Positions 8,425 to 16,506 of a DNA stretch of 36,103 nt are shown in pieces (positions within the stretch are counted from its first letter, which is position 1; each line of letters opens with the position of its first letter). A program made the position numbers and the translations under genes. Source of the stretch: GCA-2686265 sp036010965 (GTDB lineage: Bacteria; Planctomycetota; UBA1135; GCA-002686595); assembly GCA_036010965.1 (NCBI GenBank), contig DASCMO010000216.1:1-36103 (forward strand), written 5' to 3'. The notes under the pieces were generated by a model, which searched no databases, had not been told where the DNA came from, and was given only the letters and a program-made list of their open reading frames with translations.

Positions 8425-9120
8425 TCAGCAGAGGGTGCGAGCGACGAGCGCACGCAGGGCGAAGAGGCGCGCCTCGCTCTTCTGGTAGCGCACGGCAGCC
8501 GAAGCCAGGCCCCCGACCTCGGCGAAGGCGTCGCGCGCCTCTCGCTTGCGTCCGGCGCGCCGCAGGGCCTGGCCGCGGCGGTAGGCGCTCTCGGGACTCG
8601 GGCCGTAGTCGCGCTCGAACCGGCCCAGCTCTTCGAACGCCTCTTCGTGGTGTCCGCACACGGTGAGGGCCTCGGCGCGCCGCAGGCGCGGAACTCCGTA
8701 GGCGTGATTGGGGTCGAGCTCGACGGCGGCGCCCAGGGCACCCGCCGCGTCCTGCACCTGCCCGGCCCCGAGCAGAGCGCAGCCCAGACGGTAGGCCCAC
8801 TCGGCCACTTCGGGTTCGCCCCGCGCCGCTGCGCGCAGGTGGCCGATGGCGGCGCGGTGCCGGCCCTGGCTGAGCAGGAGCGATCCCAGCTTGCCCCTGT
8901 TGCGGGGGGTGTCGACCGCTCCCAGTTCGCGCTGTACGCGCTGAAAGCCGACGCGCCGGCGCCTCATCGTCCCCAGGCGCTCGGCGATCAGCCCCACCAG
9001 GATGGCCGCCAGAAAGAAACCCAGGAGTGGGATCTGAAAGAAGACCCCGACCACGGGCAGCTGACGCAGGACCGCCATCGCGAGAAAGACGACCAGTATG
9101 GTGCCGATGAGGCGCAGCAC
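8425..9120 (-). CDS. Membrane-anchored TPR-repeat protein
   Basis: The N-terminus holds two adjacent membrane segments (LIGTILVVFLAMAVL and FFQIPLLGFFLAAILVGLI). They are followed by a basic stop-transfer (RRRRVGF) and about four TPR-like helix pairs (GSLLLSQGRHRAAIGHLRAAAR; YRLGCALLGAGQVQDAAGALGAAVELDPNH type) to the C-terminus. I chose the GTG at 9118-9120 (231 residues), which places the first helix at the start. An ATG at 9195 would add 25 hydrophilic residues and leave only 8 bases to the divergent lpxB start. Such proteins commonly act as scaffolds at the cytoplasmic membrane; no specific role can be read. The gene is convergent with the ABC permease gene, 4 bases apart. Confidence 0.7.
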   Translation of the reverse strand: MLRLIGTILVVFLAMAVLRQLPVVGVFFQIPLLGFFLAAILVGLIAERLGTMRRRRVGFQRVQRELGAVDTPRNRGKLGSLLLSQGRHRAAIGHLRAAARGEPEVAEWAYRLGCALLGAGQVQDAAGALGAAVELDPNHAYGVPRLRRAEALTVCGHHEEAFEELGRFERDYGPSPESAYRRGQALRRAGRKREARDAFAEVGGLASAAVRYQKSEARLFALRALVARTLC

Positions 9121-9203
9121 TCCCGCGATTCTACCCGTCGCCAGGTGGGCTGGTTCCCGCCCGTCTTGCCCGTTTCTTCCTGCTCCCTCCCCCACTCCTT
9201 AGC

Positions 9204-10616
9204 ATGACGCCCAGCGAGCCCGCCATGCCGAGCCAGCCCTCCCCCGGAATGTCCCCCACCCTGGCGGTCCTGCTCGAGGTGCTGCGCGCGCTGGGCGCGG
9301 CCCTGCTCCTGCCAGGTCGCATCGCGGCCTACCTGGCGCGCCGCGGCTCCCTGCGCGCCGAGCTGGTGGCCGACCTGGAGCGCGAGGCGAGCCCGGCGCC
9401 GACGTGCATCCCCAACCTCGCCAGCGAGCGCCCCTTGACCCTGTTCATCGCCTGCGCGGAGGCTTCGGGCGAGATCCACGCCCGCAGCCTGGTCGAGGCC
9501 CTGCGTTCGTGCGCCGCGGCGGCCGGCGCACCGCCGCCGCGCTTCGTAGGCCTGGGGGGCGTCGGGCTGGAGGCGGCGGGCGTGGAACTCATCGGCCGCC
9601 CAGTGGAACGCGCGGCCATGGGAATCGGCCGCGTCCTGGGCTCCCTGCCGTACTACCTGAGCCTCGTGCGCGATGCGGCCACCTGGATGCGTGAGCACCG
9701 ACCCGACGCCTTCGTACCCGTGGACTCGCCCGCCCTCTTCGTCCCACTGGCACGCATCGCCCGACGCTACGGCGTGCCCAACGCTCACTTCGTGACCCCA
9801 CAATACTGGGGCTGGGCACCCTGGCGCGTGGGCGCCTACCGCTCCGCCATGCAACGCGCACTCTCGATCCTGCCCTTCGAACGGGCGTGGTTCGCGCGCC
9901 ACGGCGTCGAGGTCACTCACGTCGGACACCCCCTGCTCGACGCCCTGCCTCCCGCGCGGGACACCACGGACGAGGCCGAGCGCCAGGCGCTGGTCCTCCT
10001 CCCCGGCAGTCGCAGCGGAGTCATCCGCCGCAACCTGCCCTGGATGATCGAGGTTGTCGAAGCGGCGCGCCCACAGCTCGGCGACGCACCCCTCGTCGTC
10101 TGCCAGGCGACCGGAGAGCACGAGCAACTGGTGCGCGAGATCCTCGGCGAACGCGACCGGGACGGCGAGATCCGCCTGGAGATCGGCGACCTGCACGAGT
10201 CCCTCTCGCGCGCCCGCGCGGCCTTCTCCGTGTCGGGCACGGTGCTGCTCGACCTGCTCCACCAACGCCTGCCGACGGTCGTCCTCTACCGCGTCTCGCG
10301 CCACACCGCCTGGGTGGGACGCCCGCTCCTGACCGCACCCTGGTTCTCCTCGGTCAACCTCCTGGCCCGCTCGGAGGTGTTCCCGGAGTTCTGCTTCGCC
10401 GGGGACGGCCCGCGCGAACAGGTGGGCGAGGCCCTGGCTCGCTGCCTGGGCGACGAGGACTGGCGACGGGACTGTCTGGCGGGCCTGGATCAGGCCGCCC
10501 GCCGCCTGGGCCCGCCGGGAGCAGCCGAACGCGCCGCCCAGGCGGTCCTGGACATGATCGACGGACAAGCACCCGACGCCGGGAGCCGCCCCTCCCTGAG
10601 CGAGGTGAGGGCATGA
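9204..10616 (+). CDS. lpxB: Lipid-A-disaccharide synthase LpxB
   Basis: LpxB is the glycosyltransferase (GT19) that joins UDP-diacylglucosamine and lipid X to make the lipid A disaccharide at the inner membrane. Visible family signatures include ACAEASGEIHA (the usual GE.SGD motif), VMGIG-like AAMGIGRVLGSLP, VDSPALFV, TPQYWGWAPWRV (the P-x-x-W-x-W segment), LPFERAWFARHGV, VGHPLLDALP, LLPGSRSGVIRRNLP and SGTVLLDLLHQRLPTVVLYR. At 470 residues it is about 80 longer than typical LpxB. The excess is an N-terminal region (~75 residues) that includes a hydrophobic stretch (LAVLLEVLRALGAALLLPGRIAAYLA), possibly an extra membrane anchor. A later ATG (MPSQPS, MSPTL) is possible. Its stop overlaps the sigma-factor start (ATGA). 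This implies a Gram-negative-type lipid A. Confidence 0.9.
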   Translation: MTPSEPAMPSQPSPGMSPTLAVLLEVLRALGAALLLPGRIAAYLARRGSLRAELVADLEREASPAPTCIPNLASERPLTLFIACAEASGEIHARSLVEALRSCAAAAGAPPPRFVGLGGVGLEAAGVELIGRPVERAAMGIGRVLGSLPYYLSLVRDAATWMREHRPDAFVPVDSPALFVPLARIARRYGVPNAHFVTPQYWGWAPWRVGAYRSAMQRALSILPFERAWFARHGVEVTHVGHPLLDALPPARDTTDEAERQALVLLPGSRSGVIRRNLPWMIEVVEAARPQLGDAPLVVCQATGEHEQLVREILGERDRDGEIRLEIGDLHESLSRARAAFSVSGTVLLDLLHQRLPTVVLYRVSRHTAWVGRPLLTAPWFSSVNLLARSEVFPEFCFAGDGPREQVGEALARCLGDEDWRRDCLAGLDQAARRLGPPGAAERAAQAVLDMIDGQAPDAGSRPSLSEVRA

Positions 10617-11314
10617 AGGGGCCGAGCGCCTTTTCCGAGATTCCCTTGAAGGGATCCAAACCCCAGGCGAAGGGCCCCGACGCCATGGCGATCGAGGCGA
10701 CACGACTGATGCTGGCCACGCGCGACGGCGACCACGGGGCCTTCGACGCCCTGGTGGCGCGCCTGCGCGGGCGCGCCTTTGCCGTGGCCCACTCCCTGGT
10801 CGGCTCGCGAGAGGACGCCCTCGACATGACCCAGGAGACCTTCATGAAGGTCTTTCGGGCGCGCGAGACCTTTCGCGAGGGCGAGCCGTTCCTGCCCTGG
10901 TTCCACCGCATCCTGCGCAACACCTGCTACAGCTTCCTGCGCAAGCGCGGTCGGCTGCGCAAGATCTCGCTCTCCGGCCGCCGGCCCGGAGCCGATGACG
11001 AGGGCGACTTCGAGCTGGTGGACCCCGACTCTCCCGCTCCCTCCGAGCGGGCCGAGGCAGCGGAGCGTGCGACTGCCTTCCACGAGGCCTTCGAGACCCT
11101 CTCGGCGCGCGACCGAGAGATGATCGCCCTGCGCCACTTCCAGGAGTTCTCCTACGCCGCGATCGCCGAGTCCCTGGACATCCCTCAGGGGACGGTGATG
11201 TCGCGCCTGTTCCACGCGCGGCGCAGGCTGCGCGAGAAGCTGGGAGACAAACTTGGCGAGGTGCCGAGCGCCGCGCCGGATCGATCGAGCCACACCGCTG
11301 GAGAGGCCGGATGA
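10613..11314 (+). CDS. ECF-family RNA polymerase sigma factor
   Basis: The 233-residue protein has sigma region 2 at about residues 40-110 (GAFDALVARLRGRAF; DALDMTQETFMKVFRARETF, the helix that contacts core polymerase; WFHRILRNTCYSFLRKRGRLRK, the -10 recognition part). After a linker with an acidic insert, region 4 lies at ~165-225 (ETLSARDREMIALRHF; AAIAESLDIPQGTVMSRLFHARRRLREKL, the helix-turn-helix). The start used is the ATG overlapping the lpxB stop. An internal ATG (MAIEATRLML, 10685) is an alternative that would remove a disordered leader. The downstream gene, overlapping by ATGA, encodes its probable anti-sigma factor. Linkage to lpxB suggests an envelope-related regulon, which is inference. 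Confidence 0.92.
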   Translation: MKGPSAFSEIPLKGSKPQAKGPDAMAIEATRLMLATRDGDHGAFDALVARLRGRAFAVAHSLVGSREDALDMTQETFMKVFRARETFREGEPFLPWFHRILRNTCYSFLRKRGRLRKISLSGRRPGADDEGDFELVDPDSPAPSERAEAAERATAFHEAFETLSARDREMIALRHFQEFSYAAIAESLDIPQGTVMSRLFHARRRLREKLGDKLGEVPSAAPDRSSHTAGEAG

Positions 11315-11781
11315 GCAGCAACGACGACGAGATGGACACCGGTCAAGGCCACCCGCAGCGCGACGAGCTGCTGTGCATGGCCTACGTGGACGATGAGCTC
11401 GCCCCGGACGCCCGGAAGGAACTCGAGCGGCGCATGGCCGGCGAGCCGGCCCTCGCGGCGCAGGTCAGCGCCTACCGCAAGCTCGAGGTGCTGGGCAGGC
11501 AACTCGCGCCCTTCGAGCCCGCCGACCACGAGTGGAAGCGCCTGGAACGCGAGCCAGTGCAACGCACGGGCCTGGGCCTGGGATGGCTGCTGTTCGTCGG
11601 CGGCGCCCTGCTCTTCTACGGCTGGCTGGGGCTCGAGCTGGCGCGCGACGATGAACTCGGCCTGATCCCCAAGCTCGCGATCGCCGCGGCCGTCGGTGGT
11701 TTCGGCCTCCTGCTGGGAATGACCCTGCGAGCACGCCTGAAGACCCTCCCTCACGATCCCTACACCGAGGTAAAACGATGA
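11311..11781 (+). CDS. Putative transmembrane anti-sigma factor
   Basis: The 156-residue protein has a short cytosolic N-terminal domain of anti-sigma type: LLCMAYVDDELAPDARKELERRM (residues 20-42), the usual 'yvDgELs..er..ve..l' helix. Two hydrophobic segments follow (residues ~87-110 and ~118-140), with a short cytosolic tail. It lacks the His-x3-Cys-x2-Cys of zinc-containing anti-sigma domains, so it would be a zinc-free variant. Its start overlaps the ECF sigma stop and its own stop overlaps the ybjQ start (both ATGA), the standard arrangement for a sigma/anti-sigma pair. It probably holds the sigma factor at the membrane until an envelope signal. The assignment rests on context and the N-terminal motif. 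Confidence 0.75.
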   Translation: MSSNDDEMDTGQGHPQRDELLCMAYVDDELAPDARKELERRMAGEPALAAQVSAYRKLEVLGRQLAPFEPADHEWKRLEREPVQRTGLGLGWLLFVGGALLFYGWLGLELARDDELGLIPKLAIAAAVGGFGLLLGMTLRARLKTLPHDPYTEVKR

Positions 11782-12098
11782 TCATCGCCACGACCGACGA
11801 CCTCCCGGGCAGAGAGATCCTGGAGATCCTCGGGCTCGTCAGGGGCAATGCGGTGCGCGCCCGCCACCTGGGCAAGGACATCGGAGCCGCACTCAAGGGC
11901 CTCGTGGGCGGCGAGATCACCGAATACACCAAGCTCATGGGCGAGGTGCGCGAGCAGGCCCTCGATCGCATGTGCGAGGAGGCGCGCGCCCGGGGCGCCA
12001 ACGCGATCGTCGCCGTGCGCTTCGCGAACACCGAGATCGCCGCCGGCGCAGCGGAAATCCTCGCCTACGGCACGGCCGTGCGCATCGCGGGAGAGTAG
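11778..12098 (+). CDS. ybjQ: YbjQ/UPF0145 family protein
   Basis: The 106-residue protein matches the YbjQ/UPF0145 family along its length. It has the conserved start MIIATTDDLPGREI, the centre GGEITEYTKLMGEVREQAL (family: GGRSGxYExxLxxARExAL) and the end ARGANAIVAVRF (family: GANAVVGVDF). Family members form pentameric rings of unknown function, sometimes labelled heavy-metal-binding. The start ATG overlaps the anti-sigma stop (ATGA). It is the last gene of the lpxB-sigma-anti-sigma-ybjQ chain and is followed by a strong hairpin. Confidence 0.9.
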   Translation: MIIATTDDLPGREILEILGLVRGNAVRARHLGKDIGAALKGLVGGEITEYTKLMGEVREQALDRMCEEARARGANAIVAVRFANTEIAAGAAEILAYGTAVRIAGE

Positions 12099-12111
12099 AC
12101 CGGCGCGTGCT

Positions 12112-12129
12112 GCGAGCGCCGTCGCTCGC
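12112..12129. terminator. Strong hairpin between convergent ybjQ and nitroreductase genes
   Basis: GCGAGCG (12112-12118) and CGCTCGC (12123-12129) form a perfect 7-bp stem with a 4-base loop, 14 bases after the ybjQ stop and 27 bases before the convergent stop. There is no T run on either strand. It is probably a bidirectional terminator. Confidence 0.5.
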
Positions 12130-12156
12130 GCGCAGACCTCGGTCACTGAAGAGCGC

Positions 12157-12819
12157 TCAGCGCCACTCGCGGATCACGTCGAGTTCGAGGCGTCGCAGGT
12201 CGGGGACCTCGCAGCCCGGCGCCGGGTAGCCGACCGGGATCAACATGACGGCCCGCTCCCCGGGCGGACGCTCGAGGATGCGCTCGAGGAAGCCCAGCGG
12301 GCTCGGGGTGTGGGTCAGGGAGACCAGGCCGGCGCGATGCAGCGCCACCAGCAGGAAGCCCGTGGCGATGCCGACCGATTCCTGAGAGTAGAAGACCTTC
12401 GAGCGGCGCCCGTCGGCCTCCCACCACGCCTGGCGGAAGACGACGATCAAGGCCGGCGCCCGTTCGATGAAGGGCTTGGTCGCGTCCACGCCCAGGGGCT
12501 CGACCGCGTGCAGCCACTCCTCTGTCATGCGCTCGCCGTAGTTCACCCGCTCCTCGTGCTCGGCAGCCTTGCGGATCTCGATCTTGAGCGAGGGATCGGT
12601 AACGACCACGAAGCGCCAGGGCTGCTGGTGGGCGCCGGATGGCGCACAACCCGCGGCTCGCAAACACTCGTCGATGACGGCGCGAGGGACCGGGTCGGTG
12701 CTGAAGTCGCGCACGGAGCGGCGGGCGTCCACGTCGGCCCGAAAGTCGCGTGCGCGCTCCAACATCTCCGGCTCCTCGCGACGCTGGAATGAGTGAGGGA
12801 TGAACGAGAGGCTGGACAT
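12157..12819 (-). CDS. Nitroreductase-fold FMN enzyme, iodotyrosine deiodinase (IYD)-like
   Basis: The 220-residue protein belongs to the nitroreductase superfamily, with FMN-binding RRSVR (33-37) and PSGAHQQPW (60-68). Its closest match from memory is the iodotyrosine deiodinase branch. After the KAAEHEE helix it has Glu90, Tyr94 and Lys115, with the same spacing (4 and 21 residues) as the Glu-Tyr-Lys triad that closes over the halotyrosine zwitterion in mammalian IYD. ESVGIATGFLLVALHRAGL and the C-terminal VGYPAPGCEVP also fit. Bacterial homologues exist and some reductively dehalogenate halotyrosines; their physiological role is unclear. The start (MSSLSFIPHS) keeps the conserved N-terminal FIP segment. 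The gene stands alone on this strand. Confidence 0.8.
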   Translation of the reverse strand: MSSLSFIPHSFQRREEPEMLERARDFRADVDARRSVRDFSTDPVPRAVIDECLRAAGCAPSGAHQQPWRFVVVTDPSLKIEIRKAAEHEERVNYGERMTEEWLHAVEPLGVDATKPFIERAPALIVVFRQAWWEADGRRSKVFYSQESVGIATGFLLVALHRAGLVSLTHTPSPLGFLERILERPPGERAVMLIPVGYPAPGCEVPDLRRLELDVIREWR

Positions 12820-13029
12820 GGGGAACCGGGGGGGGCCTGATGGTGAGCTGGGGGCGCCCGGGGCGGACCACCGCCCGGGGGCCGGGAAGGGTACGATCGA
12901 GGCGCACGGCGCGACACCGAGCCGGCCTCGAAACCTCCTTCACCGGACCGGGTTGAGTTCCCGCCGTGGCCGCGAGGCCCGAGCGAGGCCCCGCGTATTC
13001 CTCCCGACCCCCGTCCCGGACCTCCGTCC
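12820..13029. other. Divergent intergenic region, no gene seen
   Basis: These 210 bases separate the nitroreductase gene (minus strand) from the secreted deacetylase-like gene (plus strand) and must hold both promoters. A perfect hairpin, GGGCGG-ACCA-CCGCCC, lies at 12861-12876. I see no convincing -35/-10 pair. Confidence 0.5.
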
Positions 13030-14412
13030 ATGCGTTGCATCCCGCCCTCACTCCCGCTCACCCTCCTGGCCCTCTCCTCCACGGCCGACGCCCAGTTCGA
13101 CCGCCCCGCGCCGCCTCCCTCTCCCGCGGGCCAGGGGCCGATCCACATGGTCTTCGACTACCACGCGGATCCCTGGGACAACGACCTCCCTCTGGCGACA
13201 AAGTGGGCGACCTACCAGGCGTGGATCGACAACACCGTGTGGGTGCTCGACCTGACCGAGCCCTACGGCGTGCCCCTGGGATTCAACGCATCGGGACCCT
13301 TCGTCGAGATGGTCACCGCCGACCCGGCGGGGCGCGCGGGTGCCGGAGCGGCGCTCCTGCGACGCATCTACCAGGGCGGACACCAGCTCGCCTCCCACAG
13401 CCACACGGAGCGCAAGGAAGGCCCCTTCGACTGGCCCGCCTACGGATTCGGCGCGGACCTCGGCCAGTCGCGTCGCACCTGGCAGGACGCCGTCGACGCC
13501 TTGCACGAGGCGATCTTGACGGCGTTCTCCGGCGCCCCTCCCGAACCACTGACCCTGATCGCTGACCTCAAGGAGTTCCACGTCCCGACCGACGACTTCC
13601 AGGCCCACAAGCTGTTCCGCGAGTTCGACATGCGCATCCGCGGCGGCAAGGGACAGGGTGAGTTCCTCGGGTGGTACGGCCACCACGTCTGGTGGCCCCA
13701 CCGACCCACACCGGGCAACGCCCTCGTCGGTGATCCCTCGGCTTTCGCCACGGCGATCGGCGGCGGTCGCGTGATCGGCCTGGCGCCGGACGAGAACATG
13801 GGCCAGGACATGACCGTTCCCAACGCCAAGCGCTTCTTCCTGCAGCTGTACGTCACCTGGCGCTGGTTCGACCGCACCGGCCGGCCGGAGAAGGTCTGGA
13901 ACTGGGGCTTCGCCTGCAAGCCGAACCACGCCGACCCCGGCGACGCGAGCCGCCCGGCGCTCGAGGACTTCATCGCCTGGCTCGACCTGCACTTCGCCCA
14001 CGCCGTCGAGCCCACGGGCTCGCAGGTCATGCAGTGGAGTACCCACCGCGACGTGACCGACGCCTTCGAGGCATGGGAGCTGCGCCACCCCGGCGACCCG
14101 GCCTTCTCACACTCCTCCCCGGGCGTCGACTGGAGCCAGTATCCCTACCTGCGTCCGGTCGCCGAGGAGCTGATGGGTTTCGCCTGGGCGGCCGACCTGG
14201 ACCTGGGCGCGGGCGTGAGCGCCTTCCACATGACCCGCGCCGGAACCGACGCCGTGCTATGCTGGAGGGCCGAGGGCACCTCCACCGTCGACGTCAGCGC
14301 CCTGCTCGGCTCCTCGATCCGCGCCGTGGACCTCGAGAGCGGCTCGGAGTCGGACCCCGACCCCTCCTCCGTGCCCCTCGCAACGGCCGCCCTGCTGCTG
14401 CTCGAGGACTGA
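13030..14412 (+). CDS. Secreted protein, polysaccharide deacetylase-like
   Basis: The 460-residue protein starts with a signal peptide (MRCIPPSLPLTLLALSSTADA, cleavage before QFDRP). The early strand HMVFDYHADPWDN and the later GHQLASHSHTERK resemble motifs 1 and 2 of NodB/polysaccharide deacetylase (TFDD-type Asp strand and H-S-x-x-H metal site), but the match is imperfect: FDYH replaces FDDG. Aromatic-rich segments (YGHHVWWPHRP; LYVTWRWFDRTGRPEKVWNWGF) suggest a carbohydrate site. The last ~80 residues look like the small beta-domain found at the end of many glycoside hydrolases (VDLESGSES...VPLATAALLLLED). It is likely a periplasmic or exported carbohydrate-active protein. A cysteine-rich miniprotein gene follows 44 bases downstream. 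Confidence 0.6.
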   Translation: MRCIPPSLPLTLLALSSTADAQFDRPAPPPSPAGQGPIHMVFDYHADPWDNDLPLATKWATYQAWIDNTVWVLDLTEPYGVPLGFNASGPFVEMVTADPAGRAGAGAALLRRIYQGGHQLASHSHTERKEGPFDWPAYGFGADLGQSRRTWQDAVDALHEAILTAFSGAPPEPLTLIADLKEFHVPTDDFQAHKLFREFDMRIRGGKGQGEFLGWYGHHVWWPHRPTPGNALVGDPSAFATAIGGGRVIGLAPDENMGQDMTVPNAKRFFLQLYVTWRWFDRTGRPEKVWNWGFACKPNHADPGDASRPALEDFIAWLDLHFAHAVEPTGSQVMQWSTHRDVTDAFEAWELRHPGDPAFSHSSPGVDWSQYPYLRPVAEELMGFAWAADLDLGAGVSAFHMTRAGTDAVLCWRAEGTSTVDVSALLGSSIRAVDLESGSESDPDPSSVPLATAALLLLED

Positions 14413-14456
14413 ACCGGCAGACCGTCGCGGCACTCTCCAGCCCCGCCTCCGACTCC

Positions 14457-14639
14457 GTGCATCCCGAAGCGAGCTACGTCTGCGACTCCTGCGGGGAGGA
14501 GATCGTCGTCCCGATCGATCCGAGCGCCGGTGCTCTGCAGGAATACGTGGAGGACTGCCCCGTCTGCTGTTCCCCCGTTGTACTGACCGTCGAACTCGAC
14601 GAGCGAGGGCAGCCGAGGCTGCGCGCCCACGGAGAGTGA
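14457..14639 (+). CDS. CPXCG-motif cysteine-rich small protein
   Basis: The 60-residue protein has two Cys pairs, VCDSCGEE near residues 9-12 and DCPVCCSP near 35-40, separated by ~25 residues that include PSAGALQEYVED. This pattern (CxxCGE...YVEDCxVCC) is the CPXCG-motif cysteine-rich family, presumed to be a small zinc ribbon of unknown function. I chose the GTG at 14457-14459 as start because the family begins only a few residues before the first CxxC and no in-frame ATG lies nearby. The upstream frame is open but runs through the preceding gene in another frame. The gene is probably co-transcribed with the deacetylase-like gene. Confidence 0.8.
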   Translation: MHPEASYVCDSCGEEIVVPIDPSAGALQEYVEDCPVCCSPVVLTVELDERGQPRLRAHGE

Positions 14640-14677
14640 GGGGGCGGGGGTGAACCGCACTCGCCGGCCTCCGTTTG

Positions 14678-14683
14678 TACAAT
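14678..14683 (+). promoter_or_regulatory. Candidate -10 element (TACAAT)
   Basis: TACAAT matches the sigma-70 -10 consensus at five of six positions and lies 50 bases before the ATG of the squalene-cyclase-repeat gene, in a GC-rich intergenic region where such a hexamer stands out. No good -35 is seen 16-18 bases upstream. Confidence 0.3.
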
Positions 14684-14733
14684 TCGGGCCGCCGCACGGT
14701 CCTGGACCCGCGCCGCCCACGCCACCCTGAAGC

Positions 14734-16488
14734 ATGCAATCACCCCTCGCACCCCTGGCCCTGCTCGCGCCCCTGGCGCTGTTCGCACCCTCCGCCACGG
14801 CCGTCCAGGAAACGGGCGCCCAGGAAACGGGCGCGCTCAATCTGAAGGCGGACCTCGACCGCAGCGTGCGCTGGCTGCGCTCGAAGCAGGCCCCCGACGG
14901 CCGTTACGGCGCGGGAGTGGAAGGCACCGCCTGGGCCCTGCACGCCCTGGCCGTCTGCCCGCGCGCCTACCGCCGCCACCACGGCCCCTTCGTTTCCGGC
15001 GCGCTCGACTACCTCGCCGCACACCAGCGAGAAGACGGCGCCGTCGCCGACGAGGACGCGCGCGACCTCGCACTGCTGGAGCAGTCGGCCCTGACCCACC
15101 TGGCCCTGGCGAAGTTTCCCGACGAGGGCTCGCGGGCCGTCCAGGCGCGCCTGACGGCCTGGTTCGATACGACCCCACCCACACCGCGGCCGACCGCCCT
15201 GACGCGCGCCGAGGCCGAGCAGCTGGTCCTGCGCTGGATCGCTCGACGGCGGGCCGACGGTTCCTGGGACGGCGCGACGGGAGCGGTGGTCGAGACCTCC
15301 CGCGCGGTGATCGACCTGGCCCGTGCCTGGTCGGTCCTGAAGCCGCCCGCCCCCGCCCCCGCCGGCGCCCGGCACCTGCCCCCCTTCGACGACGCCGACC
15401 GCGCGGCGGTGATCGAGGCCCTGCGGCGCGGCGCCCTGTTCCTGGTGGCTAACAGCGAGGACGGCCTGTGGGGGCCGCCGGGCCAGGCCGAAGCCGGGAT
15501 GTCGGCCATGGCCCTCTCCGCCCTGCAGGCCCTGCCCGCGCCGCGGCCGCAAGCCGTGCAGAAGGCCATCGACGACGGCCTGGCCTGGCTGGTCTCACTC
15601 CAGAAACCGGACGGCTCGATTCACGACGGCAAGCTCGCGAACTACATCACCTCGGCCTCGATCCTGGCCCTGGCGCGCTCGGGCGATTCAGAGCTGCGCC
15701 CGGTCCTGGAACACGCGCGCGGGTTCCTCGTGGTCCTGCAGGCCGACGAGGGCGAGGGCTACAGCGAGGGCGACCTGTACTACGGCGGCATCGGCTACGG
15801 CAACGACGAGCGGCCCGACCTCTCGAACCTGCAGATGGCCCTCGAGGCCCTGGCGGCGGCGGGACTCGAACAGGGCGACGAGACCTTTCGCAAGGCCCTG
15901 CGCTTCCTGGAGCGCACCCAGAACCGCTCGGAGTCCAACGACCTCTCGATCCGTGAAGGGGAGCTGGTCGTCCGCAGCGGTGACGACGGCGGCGCGGCCT
16001 ACTCACCGGGTGAATCGCCCGCGGGCCACGCCACCCTGCCCGACGGGACCCGACACCCGCGCTCCTACGGCTCGATGACCTACGCCCTGCTCAAGGGCTT
16101 CGTCTTCGCGGGACTCGCGAAGGACGACCCGCGCATGCAGGCCGCCTGGAAGTGGATCCGCGAGCACTACACCCTGGACGTGAACCCCGGCTTCGAACAC
16201 GCCGACGACCCGCGTGCCGCCTACCAGGGGCTCTTCTACTACTTCCACACCATGGCGCGCGCCCTCGACCTCTTCGGCGAGGAACACGTCGTCGACCCCG
16301 ACGGCGTCGCCCATCCCTGGCGGCGGCAACTCTGCGGGCGACTGATCGCCATGCAACGGCGCGACGACGGTTCGTGGGTCAACGAGAACGCGCCGCGCTG
16401 GTGGGAGGGCAACCCGGTCCTGGCGACCTCCTACGCCATGATCACCCTCTCCCACGCCATGCCGACGAAGGTGGCCGAGGGCCGCTAA
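14734..16488 (+). CDS. Secreted prenyltransferase/squalene-oxidase repeat protein
   Basis: The 584-residue protein has a signal peptide (APLALLAPLALFAPSATA, cleavage before VQE). The mature part is an alpha/alpha-barrel of squalene-cyclase (QW-like) repeats: SVRWLRSKQAPDGRYG, ALDYLAAHQREDGAVADE, VLRWIARRRADGSWDG, GLAWLVSLQKPDGSIHDG, FLERTQNRSESND and LIAMQRRDDGSWVNEN. In true terpene cyclases these repeats carry a DxDD motif, which I do not see. The protein is therefore more likely one of the exported toroid proteins common in Planctomycetes, whose function is unknown. SYGSMTYALLKGFVFAGL is the usual conserved central block. It is preceded by a -10-like TACAAT and is convergent with lepB 18 bases downstream. 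Confidence 0.85.
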   Translation: MQSPLAPLALLAPLALFAPSATAVQETGAQETGALNLKADLDRSVRWLRSKQAPDGRYGAGVEGTAWALHALAVCPRAYRRHHGPFVSGALDYLAAHQREDGAVADEDARDLALLEQSALTHLALAKFPDEGSRAVQARLTAWFDTTPPTPRPTALTRAEAEQLVLRWIARRRADGSWDGATGAVVETSRAVIDLARAWSVLKPPAPAPAGARHLPPFDDADRAAVIEALRRGALFLVANSEDGLWGPPGQAEAGMSAMALSALQALPAPRPQAVQKAIDDGLAWLVSLQKPDGSIHDGKLANYITSASILALARSGDSELRPVLEHARGFLVVLQADEGEGYSEGDLYYGGIGYGNDERPDLSNLQMALEALAAAGLEQGDETFRKALRFLERTQNRSESNDLSIREGELVVRSGDDGGAAYSPGESPAGHATLPDGTRHPRSYGSMTYALLKGFVFAGLAKDDPRMQAAWKWIREHYTLDVNPGFEHADDPRAAYQGLFYYFHTMARALDLFGEEHVVDPDGVAHPWRRQLCGRLIAMQRRDDGSWVNENAPRWWEGNPVLATSYAMITLSHAMPTKVAEGR

Positions 16489-16506
16489 ACCGCCGCGCGC
16501 CGAACC

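Noticed and set aside
11848..12792. 314-codon plus-strand frame across ybjQ and the nitroreductase
   Set aside because: It runs through a strong hairpin and is antisense to the nitroreductase; the sequence is low-complexity.
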